Source: an uncultured Gammaproteobacteria bacterium
Lineage (GTDB): Bacteria; Pseudomonadota; Gammaproteobacteria; GCA-2729495
DNA: 5,120 bases
Direction of reading: 5' to 3'
Assembly: GCA_947258805.1 (NCBI GenBank)
Contig: CAMYJV010000170.1
Coordinates: forward strand, 1 to 5,120
Shown: piece by piece, positions 1 to 5,120 of the stretch
Position numbering within the stretch: the first letter of the stretch is position 1
Layout of the letters: every line of letters starts with the position of its first letter
Translations under genes and position numbers: made by a program
Notes under the pieces: model-generated
Told to the model about the DNA's origin: nothing
What the model saw: only the letters and a program-made list of their open reading frames with translations
Database searches by the model: none

Positions 1-297
1 ACCGACAATGAAAGCCAGCTCAGGGGCGGTCAGTCTGAAATTCAGGGCGAGGTGTGCCGCACCGATCCGCCAGGTGGCAAAGATGATGTCCAGCACGTCG
101 CTGCTGTTCTGCGCGATCAGGCCAACCCGGTCGCCTTTCCCAACACCAGCGTCACGCAGGAAACCGGCAATGCGCCCCACGCGGTCGTTCATTTCTGCGT
201 AGTTGTGTTGGCGGCCGCTGACCAGGTCAATCGTCGCCACTTTTTCCGGTGAGGTAAGGGCGTGGTGAGCGATCCAGTCGGTAACGGTGTTGGTCAT
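1..297 (-). CDS. Acyl-CoA synthetase (AMP-dependent ligase), N-terminal fragment cut by window edge
   Basis: Only the first 99 codons are present; the frame is open to the left edge, so this is a window truncation, not a pseudogene. The translation begins MTNTVTDWIAHHA and has the typical N-terminus of class I adenylate-forming acid-CoA ligases: 'PEKVATID' (residues 17-24), 'NYAEMNDRVGRIAGFLRDAGVGKGD' spread over residues 32-56 (family pattern: Tyr/hydrophobic-x-E-L-x-x-R-x-x-x-x-A-x-x-L, then GV-x-x-GDRV), 'GLIAQNS' (59-65) and 'FATWRIGAAHLALNFRLTAPEL' (73-94, family pattern a-x-x-G-x-v-x-x-x-l-N-x-R). These enzymes form an acyl-adenylate and then an acyl-CoA in the cytoplasm. The ATP-binding P-loop and the substrate pocket lie beyond the window, so chain length or aromatic preference cannot be judged. 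The ATG at 297 is chosen because the homology begins immediately after it; the ribosome site is weak (GAGAA about nine bases upstream). It lies 42 bases after hyuB and is probably co-transcribed with it, suggesting activation of the HyuAB product. Confidence 0.88.
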   Translation of the reverse strand, partial: MTNTVTDWIAHHALTSPEKVATIDLVSGRQHNYAEMNDRVGRIAGFLRDAGVGKGDRVGLIAQNSSDVLDIIFATWRIGAAHLALNFRLTAPELAFIVG

Positions 298-339
298 TGA
301 TCATTTCTCAAAAAATTCGAGGGTAGTATAGTCCAATGT
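298..339 (-). other. Short hyuB-to-acyl-CoA synthetase spacer with weak hairpin
   Basis: This 42-base gap is AT-richer than the genes around it. On the minus strand it reads a TATACT hexamer (330 to 325), similar to a sigma70 -10 box, but no convincing -35 box lies 16-18 bases upstream. Next comes a small possible hairpin (321 to 307: CTC-G-AA, UUU loop, UU-U-GAG, with one G-U pair). The 3' arm of the hairpin contains the GAG that is the best ribosome-binding candidate for the synthetase gene. The stem is short and not followed by a T-run, so it is not an intrinsic terminator. The short gap supports co-transcription of hyuB and the synthetase; an internal promoter is possible but unproven. 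Confidence 0.35.
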
Positions 340-1965
340 TCACGGAATCAGGCCATTGAGCCGGTCTTTTTCGATTGCCGCCAGATCACGGTCGCGGGGG
401 TCACCCCGTCCCCCACCGCCGGCAGTTTCCAGCACCATGCTATTGCCGGCCGGAATAATTTCCCGGCCCATGCCGCGTAAATCAGGACCGTCCTTGATGT
501 AAACGCGTGCCGGTTTGCCTGCTTGGCCGCCCTGCCGCCCGCGCGCCGGATGCCCGATCCGGTCGAACATCTTCGACACGGCAAAAGCTTCGCCCTGAGC
601 GTGGGCAAATTCCATGATTTGGCCCACACCGCCCCGGAATTCACCCGCACCGCCGGAATTTGGCCGATATTCCTTGCGCCATACGATCAGGGGCGCGGCA
701 TTCTCCGTGATTTCCACCGGTGTGCTGCGCACGCCGGAAGGGAAAGCGGTGCAATCCAGGCCGTCTTTGCCCGGACGGCCGCCGGCGCCGCCGGCGTAAA
801 AAGCATTCATCACAAAAGGCTCGCTTTGGCTGCCCGGCAACAGGCCCCGGCCACCGAGGAAGACCGGCCCGAACAGGCAGGAAGCGCCCTCGGCCGGAAC
901 CTGCCCACCCAGCGGTTTTTCCAGGCAACCCAGCACCACGTCGGGCAGCATCTGGCCAACCGCGTGCCGGGCCGAAACGGCGGCCGGCCTCGGTGCGTTC
1001 AGGATGCATCCTTGGGGTGCGCTCACGCGCACGACCCCGAGCGAACCCGCATTGTTGGGGATGTCATTGCCGACCACGCTGCGCACCCCGAAAGAGGCGT
1101 AGGCCTGGGTGTAGGTCAGTGGCACGTTGATGCCATGGGTGCAGACAGGTGACGTGCCGTCGAAATCGACGTCGATGCCGTCTTCAGCGATGGTCAGCTT
1201 GCAAACGAGATCCACCGGTTCGTCGTAGCCGTCGATGCGCATCTCGTTGACCCACGATCCGAATGGCAGCTTGCGGATTTCCGCCAGCATGGCGTCCCGC
1301 GAGTTCCCCACAATCATTTGCCCGGCGCTTTCGAGGCTTTCTATTTGGAATTCGTCCAGCGTGGCCAGCAGGCTGCCGGCCCCGGCCTGGTTGCAGGCGG
1401 CCAGGGAATAGAGATCTCCCTCGGCCGCGCGGGGATCCCGGACGTTAGCACGCAGAATGTCCATCAGCACTTCGTTCAGTTCGCCTGCCCTGAAAAGGTA
1501 TCCGATCGGTATATTCAGCCCTTCTTCGAACACCTGCCGGCCATCAGGCCCGAAACCCAGTCCGCCGACGTCGGCGATGTGGGAGGTAGCCGCGAACAGG
1601 GCGACTGGCTGATTACCACGGAATACCGGCGTGACCACGGTGAAATCATTCAGGTGACCTGTGCCGTACCAGGGATCGTTGGTCAGCAGCACATCGCCGG
1701 CATCGAGCGTCTTTATCGGAAACCGCTGCAGGAAGAATCCAACGCTGGCCGCCATCGCATTGACGTGGCCGGGCGTGCCGGTAACTGCCTGGGCCAGCAT
1801 TCTGCCTTGCGTGTCGAACACGCCGGCTGACAGGTCGCCGGCTTCGCGCACCGTGGTGGAAAAAGCTGTGCGCATGAGGGTCTGCGCCTGCTCTTCAACC
1901 ACCGCCAGCAAACGGTCCCAGAGAATCTGCATATGAATCCGGTCCAGCGAGGGCGAGTCAGCCAT
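340..1965 (-). CDS. hyuB: Hydantoinase/oxoprolinase family protein, HyuB subunit
   Basis: The 541-residue protein matches the usual length of stand-alone HyuB subunits (about 520-600) and spans the whole Hydantoinase_B domain. Recognisable blocks are 'RTAFSTTVREAGDLSAGVFD' (32-51), 'GDVLLTNDPWYGTGHLNDF' (90-108), 'SHIADVGG' (128-135), 'EGLNIP' (148-153), 'NVRDP....GDL' (174-185), 'DVDFDGTSP' (265-273), 'PQGCILNAPRPAAVSAR' (317-333), 'PAEG' (357-360) and the glycine-rich tail 'TAGGGGRGDPRDRD' (514-527). D44, H104, D107, H129 and D132 sit in the blocks that carry conserved acidic and His residues and are the likely metal ligands (inference by family comparison). In this superfamily HyuB pairs with HyuA in ATP-dependent lactam or hydantoin hydrolysis (N-methylhydantoinase, 5-oxoprolinase, caprolactamase) or ketone carboxylation; the substrate here is unknown. 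The start is the ATG at 1965, with GGAGGA five bases upstream and overlapping the hyuA stop. The frame could extend to a TTG at 2013, but that has no better signal. The blocks deviate from the common consensus in places (HLND where HLPD is usual). Confidence 0.93.
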   Translation of the reverse strand: MADSPSLDRIHMQILWDRLLAVVEEQAQTLMRTAFSTTVREAGDLSAGVFDTQGRMLAQAVTGTPGHVNAMAASVGFFLQRFPIKTLDAGDVLLTNDPWYGTGHLNDFTVVTPVFRGNQPVALFAATSHIADVGGLGFGPDGRQVFEEGLNIPIGYLFRAGELNEVLMDILRANVRDPRAAEGDLYSLAACNQAGAGSLLATLDEFQIESLESAGQMIVGNSRDAMLAEIRKLPFGSWVNEMRIDGYDEPVDLVCKLTIAEDGIDVDFDGTSPVCTHGINVPLTYTQAYASFGVRSVVGNDIPNNAGSLGVVRVSAPQGCILNAPRPAAVSARHAVGQMLPDVVLGCLEKPLGGQVPAEGASCLFGPVFLGGRGLLPGSQSEPFVMNAFYAGGAGGRPGKDGLDCTAFPSGVRSTPVEITENAAPLIVWRKEYRPNSGGAGEFRGGVGQIMEFAHAQGEAFAVSKMFDRIGHPARGRQGGQAGKPARVYIKDGPDLRGMGREIIPAGNSMVLETAGGGGRGDPRDRDLAAIEKDRLNGLIP

Positions 1966-4081
1966 TTCTGTCCTCCACGCGACGCTCCAAAAGGATGTAA
2001 CCGCGGCTATCAACGGATGCCTGGTAATTCGAGGTAACCACCGTGGTTGTCTGATCCTCGGTGATCAACGCTGGTCCCATCAGCCGATCACCCGGTTGGA
2101 GTTGCTCGCGCAGATACACGGCTGCGTTGACGCGCCCTTCGATCGAGGGATCGAACAGCGCCTGATAGCAAAGCGGCTCGGGTGAAGTGGCACGGGCCCC
2201 CTTTTCATCACCACGCGGCGCTGATCCCTTTTTCTCCAGCCATTTTTCGTCCCGTGCGGTCAAGGTCAGTGTCCAGCTCAACACTTCGATCTCAATGTCG
2301 TCTATGGTCCGGCCGTAAAGCTGCCTGTAGGCCGCCTCGAAAGCGGTACGGAAAACCTCCCGGTGCTCGTCCCCATAAGTCTCCACCGGCAGACTGACCG
2401 CAATCTCATGACCCTGGCCGACGTAGCGCATGTACGCGTGGCGTGTCTCAGCCAGGTCATCGCTGGTGGTTCCCTGTTGGACCACGGCCAGTGATTCTGC
2501 CCGCATTTCATCCATCAGCCTATTGACCACCTCCGGCCGCAGGGCCGACAGCTCCTGGTGGCGGCTGCGGACGACTTCGTAAGCGACCGGGGCCAGCAAA
2601 AAACCAACGGCGGATCCAACACCTGCCTCGGTTGGAACGATGATCCGGTTCACCCCCAGTTTCTCGCCGAGCCGGGCCGCATGCAGCGGCGCGGCGCCGC
2701 CGAATGCGACCATGTCCCGGCGTGACAGGTCCATGCCGAATTCCGCCGCATGAGCACGCGCTGCGGCCGCCATGTTCTCGTCGACAACCTCGCTGATGCC
2801 AAAGGCCGCCATATCCAGATCGAGGTCCAGTGGCACGGCCACTTCCAGCCGCAGCACCTCATTCGATGCCTCTGTATCCAGTCGCAAGGCGCCCCCTGCA
2901 AATTTCTCCGCATAAATGCGCCCCAGCCTCACGTCGGCATCCGTCACGGCGGGACGAGTCCCGCCCCGTCCATACGCGGCGGGACCGGGCTCCGAGCCGG
3001 TGCTTTGGGGACCGACTTGAATCCGCAGAAGCTTGGCTACCTGAGCGATCGAACCGCCACCGGCGCCGATCTCAACCATCTCGATCACCGGTATCCGCAC
3101 CGGCAAGCCGCTGCCTTTCTTGAAGCGATAGACGCGGTCCACTTCGAAGCTACGCGAAGTCAGGGGCTCGAAGTCGTCGATCAGGCAGAGCTTCGCGGTC
3201 GTGCCGCCCATGTCGAACGACAGCACGCGATCGAGATTTGCCTGCTGTGCGACTTCCTGTGCAAGGATCGCGCCACCGGCAGGCCCGGACTCGACCAGTC
3301 GAATCGGGAATTTCGCTGCCGTCTCCAGCGTGGTCAGTCCGCCGCCCGAGGTCATCATCAGGAACGGGCAAAGGAAGCCAAGATCCTGCAATTCCGACGA
3401 CAGCCGTTCCAGGTACCGCGCCATCAAAGGCCGTACGTATGCATTGGCACATGCGGTGGACATGCGCTCGAACTCACGGATTTCCGGGCAGACTTCGGAA
3501 GCCAGCGTAAGCGAGAGCCCGGGCCGGGCCGCGTTTATCAACTCCGCCGTGCGCAGTTCGTGTTCGGGATTGACGAAAGCATGAAGGTAACCGATGGCCA
3601 CGCTCTCGACGCCGTATTCATCCAGCACCGGCAACGCGGCCTCGACAGATCTCTCATCCATCGGTATCAATATGCGGCCTTCGCGATCCATGCGCTCGCA
3701 AACCGGTAATCGGAGATAACGAGGCACCAGCGGCCGGGGCCGGTCGATCATGATGTCGTATTGCTCGAAACGGTCCTCGTGTGCCATTTCAAGCGCGTCG
3801 CGGTGTCCTTCAGTTGTCAGCAAGGCAGTCACGGCCCCGCTTCGCTCAATCAGTGCATTGGTTGCCAGGGTCGTGCCGTGGATAATCATGCCGACTTGAG
3901 CGGGCGTGATGTCCGTCTGACGCATGACCTGGTCGATACCCTTCAGCACCGCCTCGCCCGGATGCACCTGGGTGGTCAGTAACTTGGTGGTGATGCGCCC
4001 GCCAGCGGGCAGCTCCAGCACCACGTCGGTGAAGGTGCCGCCAATGTCAACCGCAAGGCGAGCGCTGGCAGATGAGTTCAC
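1958..4081 (-). CDS. hyuA: Hydantoinase/oxoprolinase family protein, HyuA (ATP-binding) subunit
   Basis: The 707-residue protein has the normal HyuA length (about 680-720) and domain order: Hydant_A_N (about 8-185), the Hydantoinase_A core (about 204-500) and a C-terminal domain (about 505-700). The ASKHA-type nucleotide-binding signatures are clear: 'LAVDIGGTFTDVV' (9-21), 'HGTTLATNALIER' (68-80), 'MTSGGGLTT' (243-251), 'ESGPAGGAILA' (264-274), 'FDMGGTTAKLCL' (289-300, second phosphate loop), 'EIGAGGGSIA' (337-346) and 'GSEPGPAAYGRGGTRPAVTDAD' spread over 362-383. The C-terminal part has 'RYVGQGHEIAVSLP' (552-565) and 'GPALITEDQTTTVV' (669-682). By family knowledge this subunit binds and hydrolyses ATP to phosphorylate the substrate while HyuB completes the reaction; both act in the cytoplasm. 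A charged, low-complexity linker (about 611-636) is the only part without clear family pattern. The start is a GTG at 4081: a TGA is in frame four codons upstream, and no later start keeps DIGGTFTD with a normal leader. The stop overlaps the hyuB start by 8 bases, implying translational coupling. Substrate class is not resolvable. Confidence 0.94.
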   Translation of the reverse strand: MNSSASARLAVDIGGTFTDVVLELPAGGRITTKLLTTQVHPGEAVLKGIDQVMRQTDITPAQVGMIIHGTTLATNALIERSGAVTALLTTEGHRDALEMAHEDRFEQYDIMIDRPRPLVPRYLRLPVCERMDREGRILIPMDERSVEAALPVLDEYGVESVAIGYLHAFVNPEHELRTAELINAARPGLSLTLASEVCPEIREFERMSTACANAYVRPLMARYLERLSSELQDLGFLCPFLMMTSGGGLTTLETAAKFPIRLVESGPAGGAILAQEVAQQANLDRVLSFDMGGTTAKLCLIDDFEPLTSRSFEVDRVYRFKKGSGLPVRIPVIEMVEIGAGGGSIAQVAKLLRIQVGPQSTGSEPGPAAYGRGGTRPAVTDADVRLGRIYAEKFAGGALRLDTEASNEVLRLEVAVPLDLDLDMAAFGISEVVDENMAAAARAHAAEFGMDLSRRDMVAFGGAAPLHAARLGEKLGVNRIIVPTEAGVGSAVGFLLAPVAYEVVRSRHQELSALRPEVVNRLMDEMRAESLAVVQQGTTSDDLAETRHAYMRYVGQGHEIAVSLPVETYGDEHREVFRTAFEAAYRQLYGRTIDDIEIEVLSWTLTLTARDEKWLEKKGSAPRGDEKGARATSPEPLCYQALFDPSIEGRVNAAVYLREQLQPGDRLMGPALITEDQTTTVVTSNYQASVDSRGYILLERRVEDRNG
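1971..1976 (-). promoter_or_regulatory. Ribosome-binding site of hyuB
   Basis: The minus strand reads GGAGGA, five bases before the ATG at 1965. This near-perfect Shine-Dalgarno sequence lies inside the last codons of hyuA. It decides the hyuB start against the 16-codon longer reading that begins with TTG at 2013. Confidence 0.8.
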
Positions 4082-4083
4082 GG

Positions 4084-4089
4084 TCCTTT
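4084..4089 (-). promoter_or_regulatory. Ribosome-binding site of hyuA
   Basis: The minus strand reads AAAGGA, ending two bases before the GTG start at 4081. The match is reasonable but the spacing is short, and together with the GTG it suggests modest initiation. The in-frame TGA at 4093-4091 excludes any upstream start. Confidence 0.55.
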
Positions 4090-4114
4090 CTCAGTCCTGC
4101 TCGTTTACCGGAAA

Positions 4115-4130
4115 AATGTAGTTTAATGTA
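4115..4130. repeat. Direct repeat AATGTA, 10-base period, in divergent promoter region
   Basis: AATGTA occurs at 4115-4120 and again at 4125-4130, separated by GTTT, so the two copies lie one helical turn apart on the same DNA face. It sits in the middle of the only divergent promoter region in the window and could be a regulator-binding site. Six-base repeats in AT-rich DNA also arise by chance, and no regulator gene is visible in the window. Confidence 0.35.
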
Positions 4131-4149
4131 TCCACGCAATCCAGGAGCC

Positions 4150-4153
4150 AGGA
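4150..4153 (+). promoter_or_regulatory. Ribosome-binding site of the mu-crystallin family gene
   Basis: AGGA lies eight bases before the ATG at 4162, a good spacing. A stronger-looking AGGAG at 4143-4147 is 14 bases away and probably too distant. No competing start codon gives a better N-terminus. Confidence 0.55.
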
Positions 4154-4161
4154 ATCACAAC

Positions 4162-5120
4162 ATGTCTTTGCTGGTGATCCGTGCACAGGAAATCCGCAAT
4201 CTGTTACCGATGGACGAATGTATCCAGGTGATGCATCAGGCCATGCGCAGCGCTTCGTCAGGCGGGGTGCGTTCACCGCCAAGGATTATCGCTCCGCTCG
4301 GAGACGCTTCCGCCTTCTTCATCCTGATGCCCGGATCCCTGGAAGAGCCACAGGTCTACGGCGCGAAAATCGTCAGCCTGCGCCCGGGAAATCCGGTCCG
4401 GGGCCGGCCAGCGGTGCAGGGTTTCGTCACCCTGTTCGACGGCCAGACCGGAACACCAATGGCGCTCCTGGACGGCGCGGAAATCACCAGGATCCGAACG
4501 GCGGCGGCATCTGCAATGGCCGCGCAGGAGCTTGCCCGCGAAGATGCATCCAGCCACGGCATATTCGGCGCCGGGGTACAGGCCGTGGCGCACCTTGAGT
4601 CGATTGCCTGTGTCCGTGAAATTGCGGAAGTCCTGGTTTGGGCGCGGGATGCCGCCAAGGCGCAGCAATTTGCCGATGAGCAGGCGGAGCGAACCGGGTT
4701 AAGCATCCGCGCCGTTGACGATCGCGCCGAAGCCGCCGCCTGCGATATCGTCAGCGTGTTGACCAATTCACCCGAACCCGTCCTGCGAGGCGACTGGCTT
4801 CAACCGGGTGCGCATGTGTCCCTGGTCGGCGCCCACGAGCCGCATGACCGCGAAGCGGATTCGTATACCATGACAAGGGCGTCGATTTATGTCGACTCGA
4901 AGCAGGGCGCGCTCCGTGAGTCCGGCGACATCCTGATTCCGATTTCTGAAGGAAGGCTCAGCAAAGACGACATCACCGGTGAGATCGGTGAAGTGCTGCT
5001 GGGAACGATTCCGGGCCGAACCGATGAACAACAGATCACGCTCTACAAGTCTCTGGGCATCGTCGCCCAGGATCTGTTTGCAGCCGAGTATGTGCTCAGA
5101 TCCGCGCAATCCGGGGGCGC
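4162..5120 (+). CDS. Ornithine cyclodeaminase/mu-crystallin family NAD(P)-dependent protein, 3' end beyond window
   Basis: The frame is open for 319 codons to the right edge. Family members usually have 310-340 residues, so nearly all of the protein is present. Landmarks in order are 'YGAKIVSLRPGNP' (66-78, with the family Lys at 69), 'GFVTLFDGQTGTPMALLDG' (87-105), 'EITRIRTAAASAMAA' (107-121, with the carboxylate-binding Arg at 112), the Rossmann dinucleotide loop 'IFGAGVQAVAHL' (134-145), 'DIVSVLTNSPEPVL' (195-208), 'VDSKQGALRESGDILIPI' (244-261) and the signature 'ITLYKSLGIVAQDLFAAEYV' (292-311). The family uses a bound nicotinamide cofactor to convert amino acids to cyclic imines or to reduce cyclic imines (ornithine cyclodeaminase, alanine dehydrogenase, ketimine and pyrroline-2-carboxylate reductases). 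In ornithine cyclodeaminase a GGD-x-PGK-x-EL block carries the catalytic Asp; here the block is 'GAHEPHDREAD' (223-233), with His225 at that position. A reductase or dehydrogenase is therefore more likely than a true cyclodeaminase. It is divergent from hyuA and probably belongs to the same pathway. Confidence 0.9.
   Translation, partial: MSLLVIRAQEIRNLLPMDECIQVMHQAMRSASSGGVRSPPRIIAPLGDASAFFILMPGSLEEPQVYGAKIVSLRPGNPVRGRPAVQGFVTLFDGQTGTPMALLDGAEITRIRTAAASAMAAQELAREDASSHGIFGAGVQAVAHLESIACVREIAEVLVWARDAAKAQQFADEQAERTGLSIRAVDDRAEAAACDIVSVLTNSPEPVLRGDWLQPGAHVSLVGAHEPHDREADSYTMTRASIYVDSKQGALRESGDILIPISEGRLSKDDITGEIGEVLLGTIPGRTDEQQITLYKSLGIVAQDLFAAEYVLRSAQSGG

Larger units (their letters stand above)
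4082..4161. promoter_or_regulatory. Divergent promoter region between hyuA and the mu-crystallin family gene
   Basis: These 80 bases separate two divergently transcribed genes and are the only apparent place for the hyuA-hyuB-synthetase operon promoter. The centre (4104-4130) is clearly AT-richer than the surroundings. On the minus strand, weak -10-like hexamers occur there (TACATT and TAAACT, four of six consensus matches each), but no good -35 box is correctly spaced. On the plus strand TTTACC (4104-4109) could act as a -35, 17 bases before a poor TGTATC. No strong sigma70 promoter can be called, which fits activator-dependent transcription, although that is inference. The exact start sites cannot be given. 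Confidence 0.5.

Noticed and set aside
8..252. Small plus-strand open frames at the left edge
   Set aside because: They are antisense to the clear N-terminus of the acyl-CoA synthetase and have no ribosome site or recognisable content.
307..321. Possible intrinsic terminator after hyuB
   Set aside because: The stem is short and AU-rich, with no T-run after it; the Ts are in the loop, and the next gene begins ten bases later.
523..1152. Plus-strand open frame of 209 codons opposite hyuB
   Set aside because: It is antisense to conserved HyuB blocks, has an Ala/Arg/Pro/Gly-rich composition without motifs, and no convincing start context.
1318..1830. Plus-strand open frame of 170 codons opposite hyuB
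   Set aside because: It is antisense to the N-terminal half of HyuB, including the metal-site blocks; there is no recognisable family pattern in its translation.
1966..2013. N-terminal 16-residue extension of HyuB from a TTG at 2013
   Set aside because: The extension lies inside hyuA, has no family-like sequence and no ribosome site, whereas the ATG at 1965 has GGAGGA five bases upstream.
2750..3709. Long plus-strand open frame of 319 codons opposite hyuA
   Set aside because: It lies wholly antisense to a hyuA stretch with uninterrupted family motifs, and its translation (rich in Arg, His and Gln) shows no recognisable domain. It is a shadow frame of GC-rich coding DNA.
4273..5109. Minus-strand open frames opposite the mu-crystallin family gene
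   Set aside because: The plus frame is continuous from 4162 to the window edge with all family landmarks; the minus frames are Arg/Ser/Ala-rich shadows.

Overview
The window looks like a piece of a GC-rich (by eye roughly 60%) Gram-negative, probably proteobacterial, chromosome. Coding is dense, intergenic gaps are short, Shine-Dalgarno sites are recognisable, and all genes are of the catabolic-accessory kind. The species cannot be named from this sequence alone. No RNA genes, insertion sequences, CRISPR arrays or phage genes were seen.

Layout. Three genes lie on the minus strand and read right to left: hyuA (4081 to 1958), hyuB (1965 to 340) and the first 99 codons of a class I adenylate-forming acyl-CoA synthetase (297 to 1, continuing off the left edge). 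hyuA and hyuB overlap by 8 bases, and hyuB is followed after only 42 bases by the synthetase, so the three are probably one transcript. On the plus strand, an ornithine cyclodeaminase/mu-crystallin family gene starts at 4162 and is still open at the right edge. An 80-base divergent intergenic region (4082-4161) separates it from hyuA and must hold the promoters for both directions, unless the plus-strand gene is served from elsewhere.

How the genes may work together. HyuA and HyuB are the two subunits of an ATP-dependent enzyme of the hydantoinase/5-oxoprolinase/acetone-acetophenone carboxylase superfamily. Members either open lactam-type rings (5-oxoproline, N-methylhydantoin, caprolactam) or carboxylate ketones. 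The linked acyl-CoA synthetase could activate the carboxylic acid formed by either chemistry. The divergent mu-crystallin-like protein probably handles a cyclic imine or imino acid with NAD(P)H. It has a His at the alignment position of the catalytic Asp of true ornithine cyclodeaminase, so a reductase is more likely than a cyclodeaminase. Together this suggests a catabolic module for a nitrogen heterocycle (lactam, hydantoin or cyclic amino acid derivative), but the substrate cannot be read from the sequence. The combination, rather than any single gene, is the most interesting aspect of the window.
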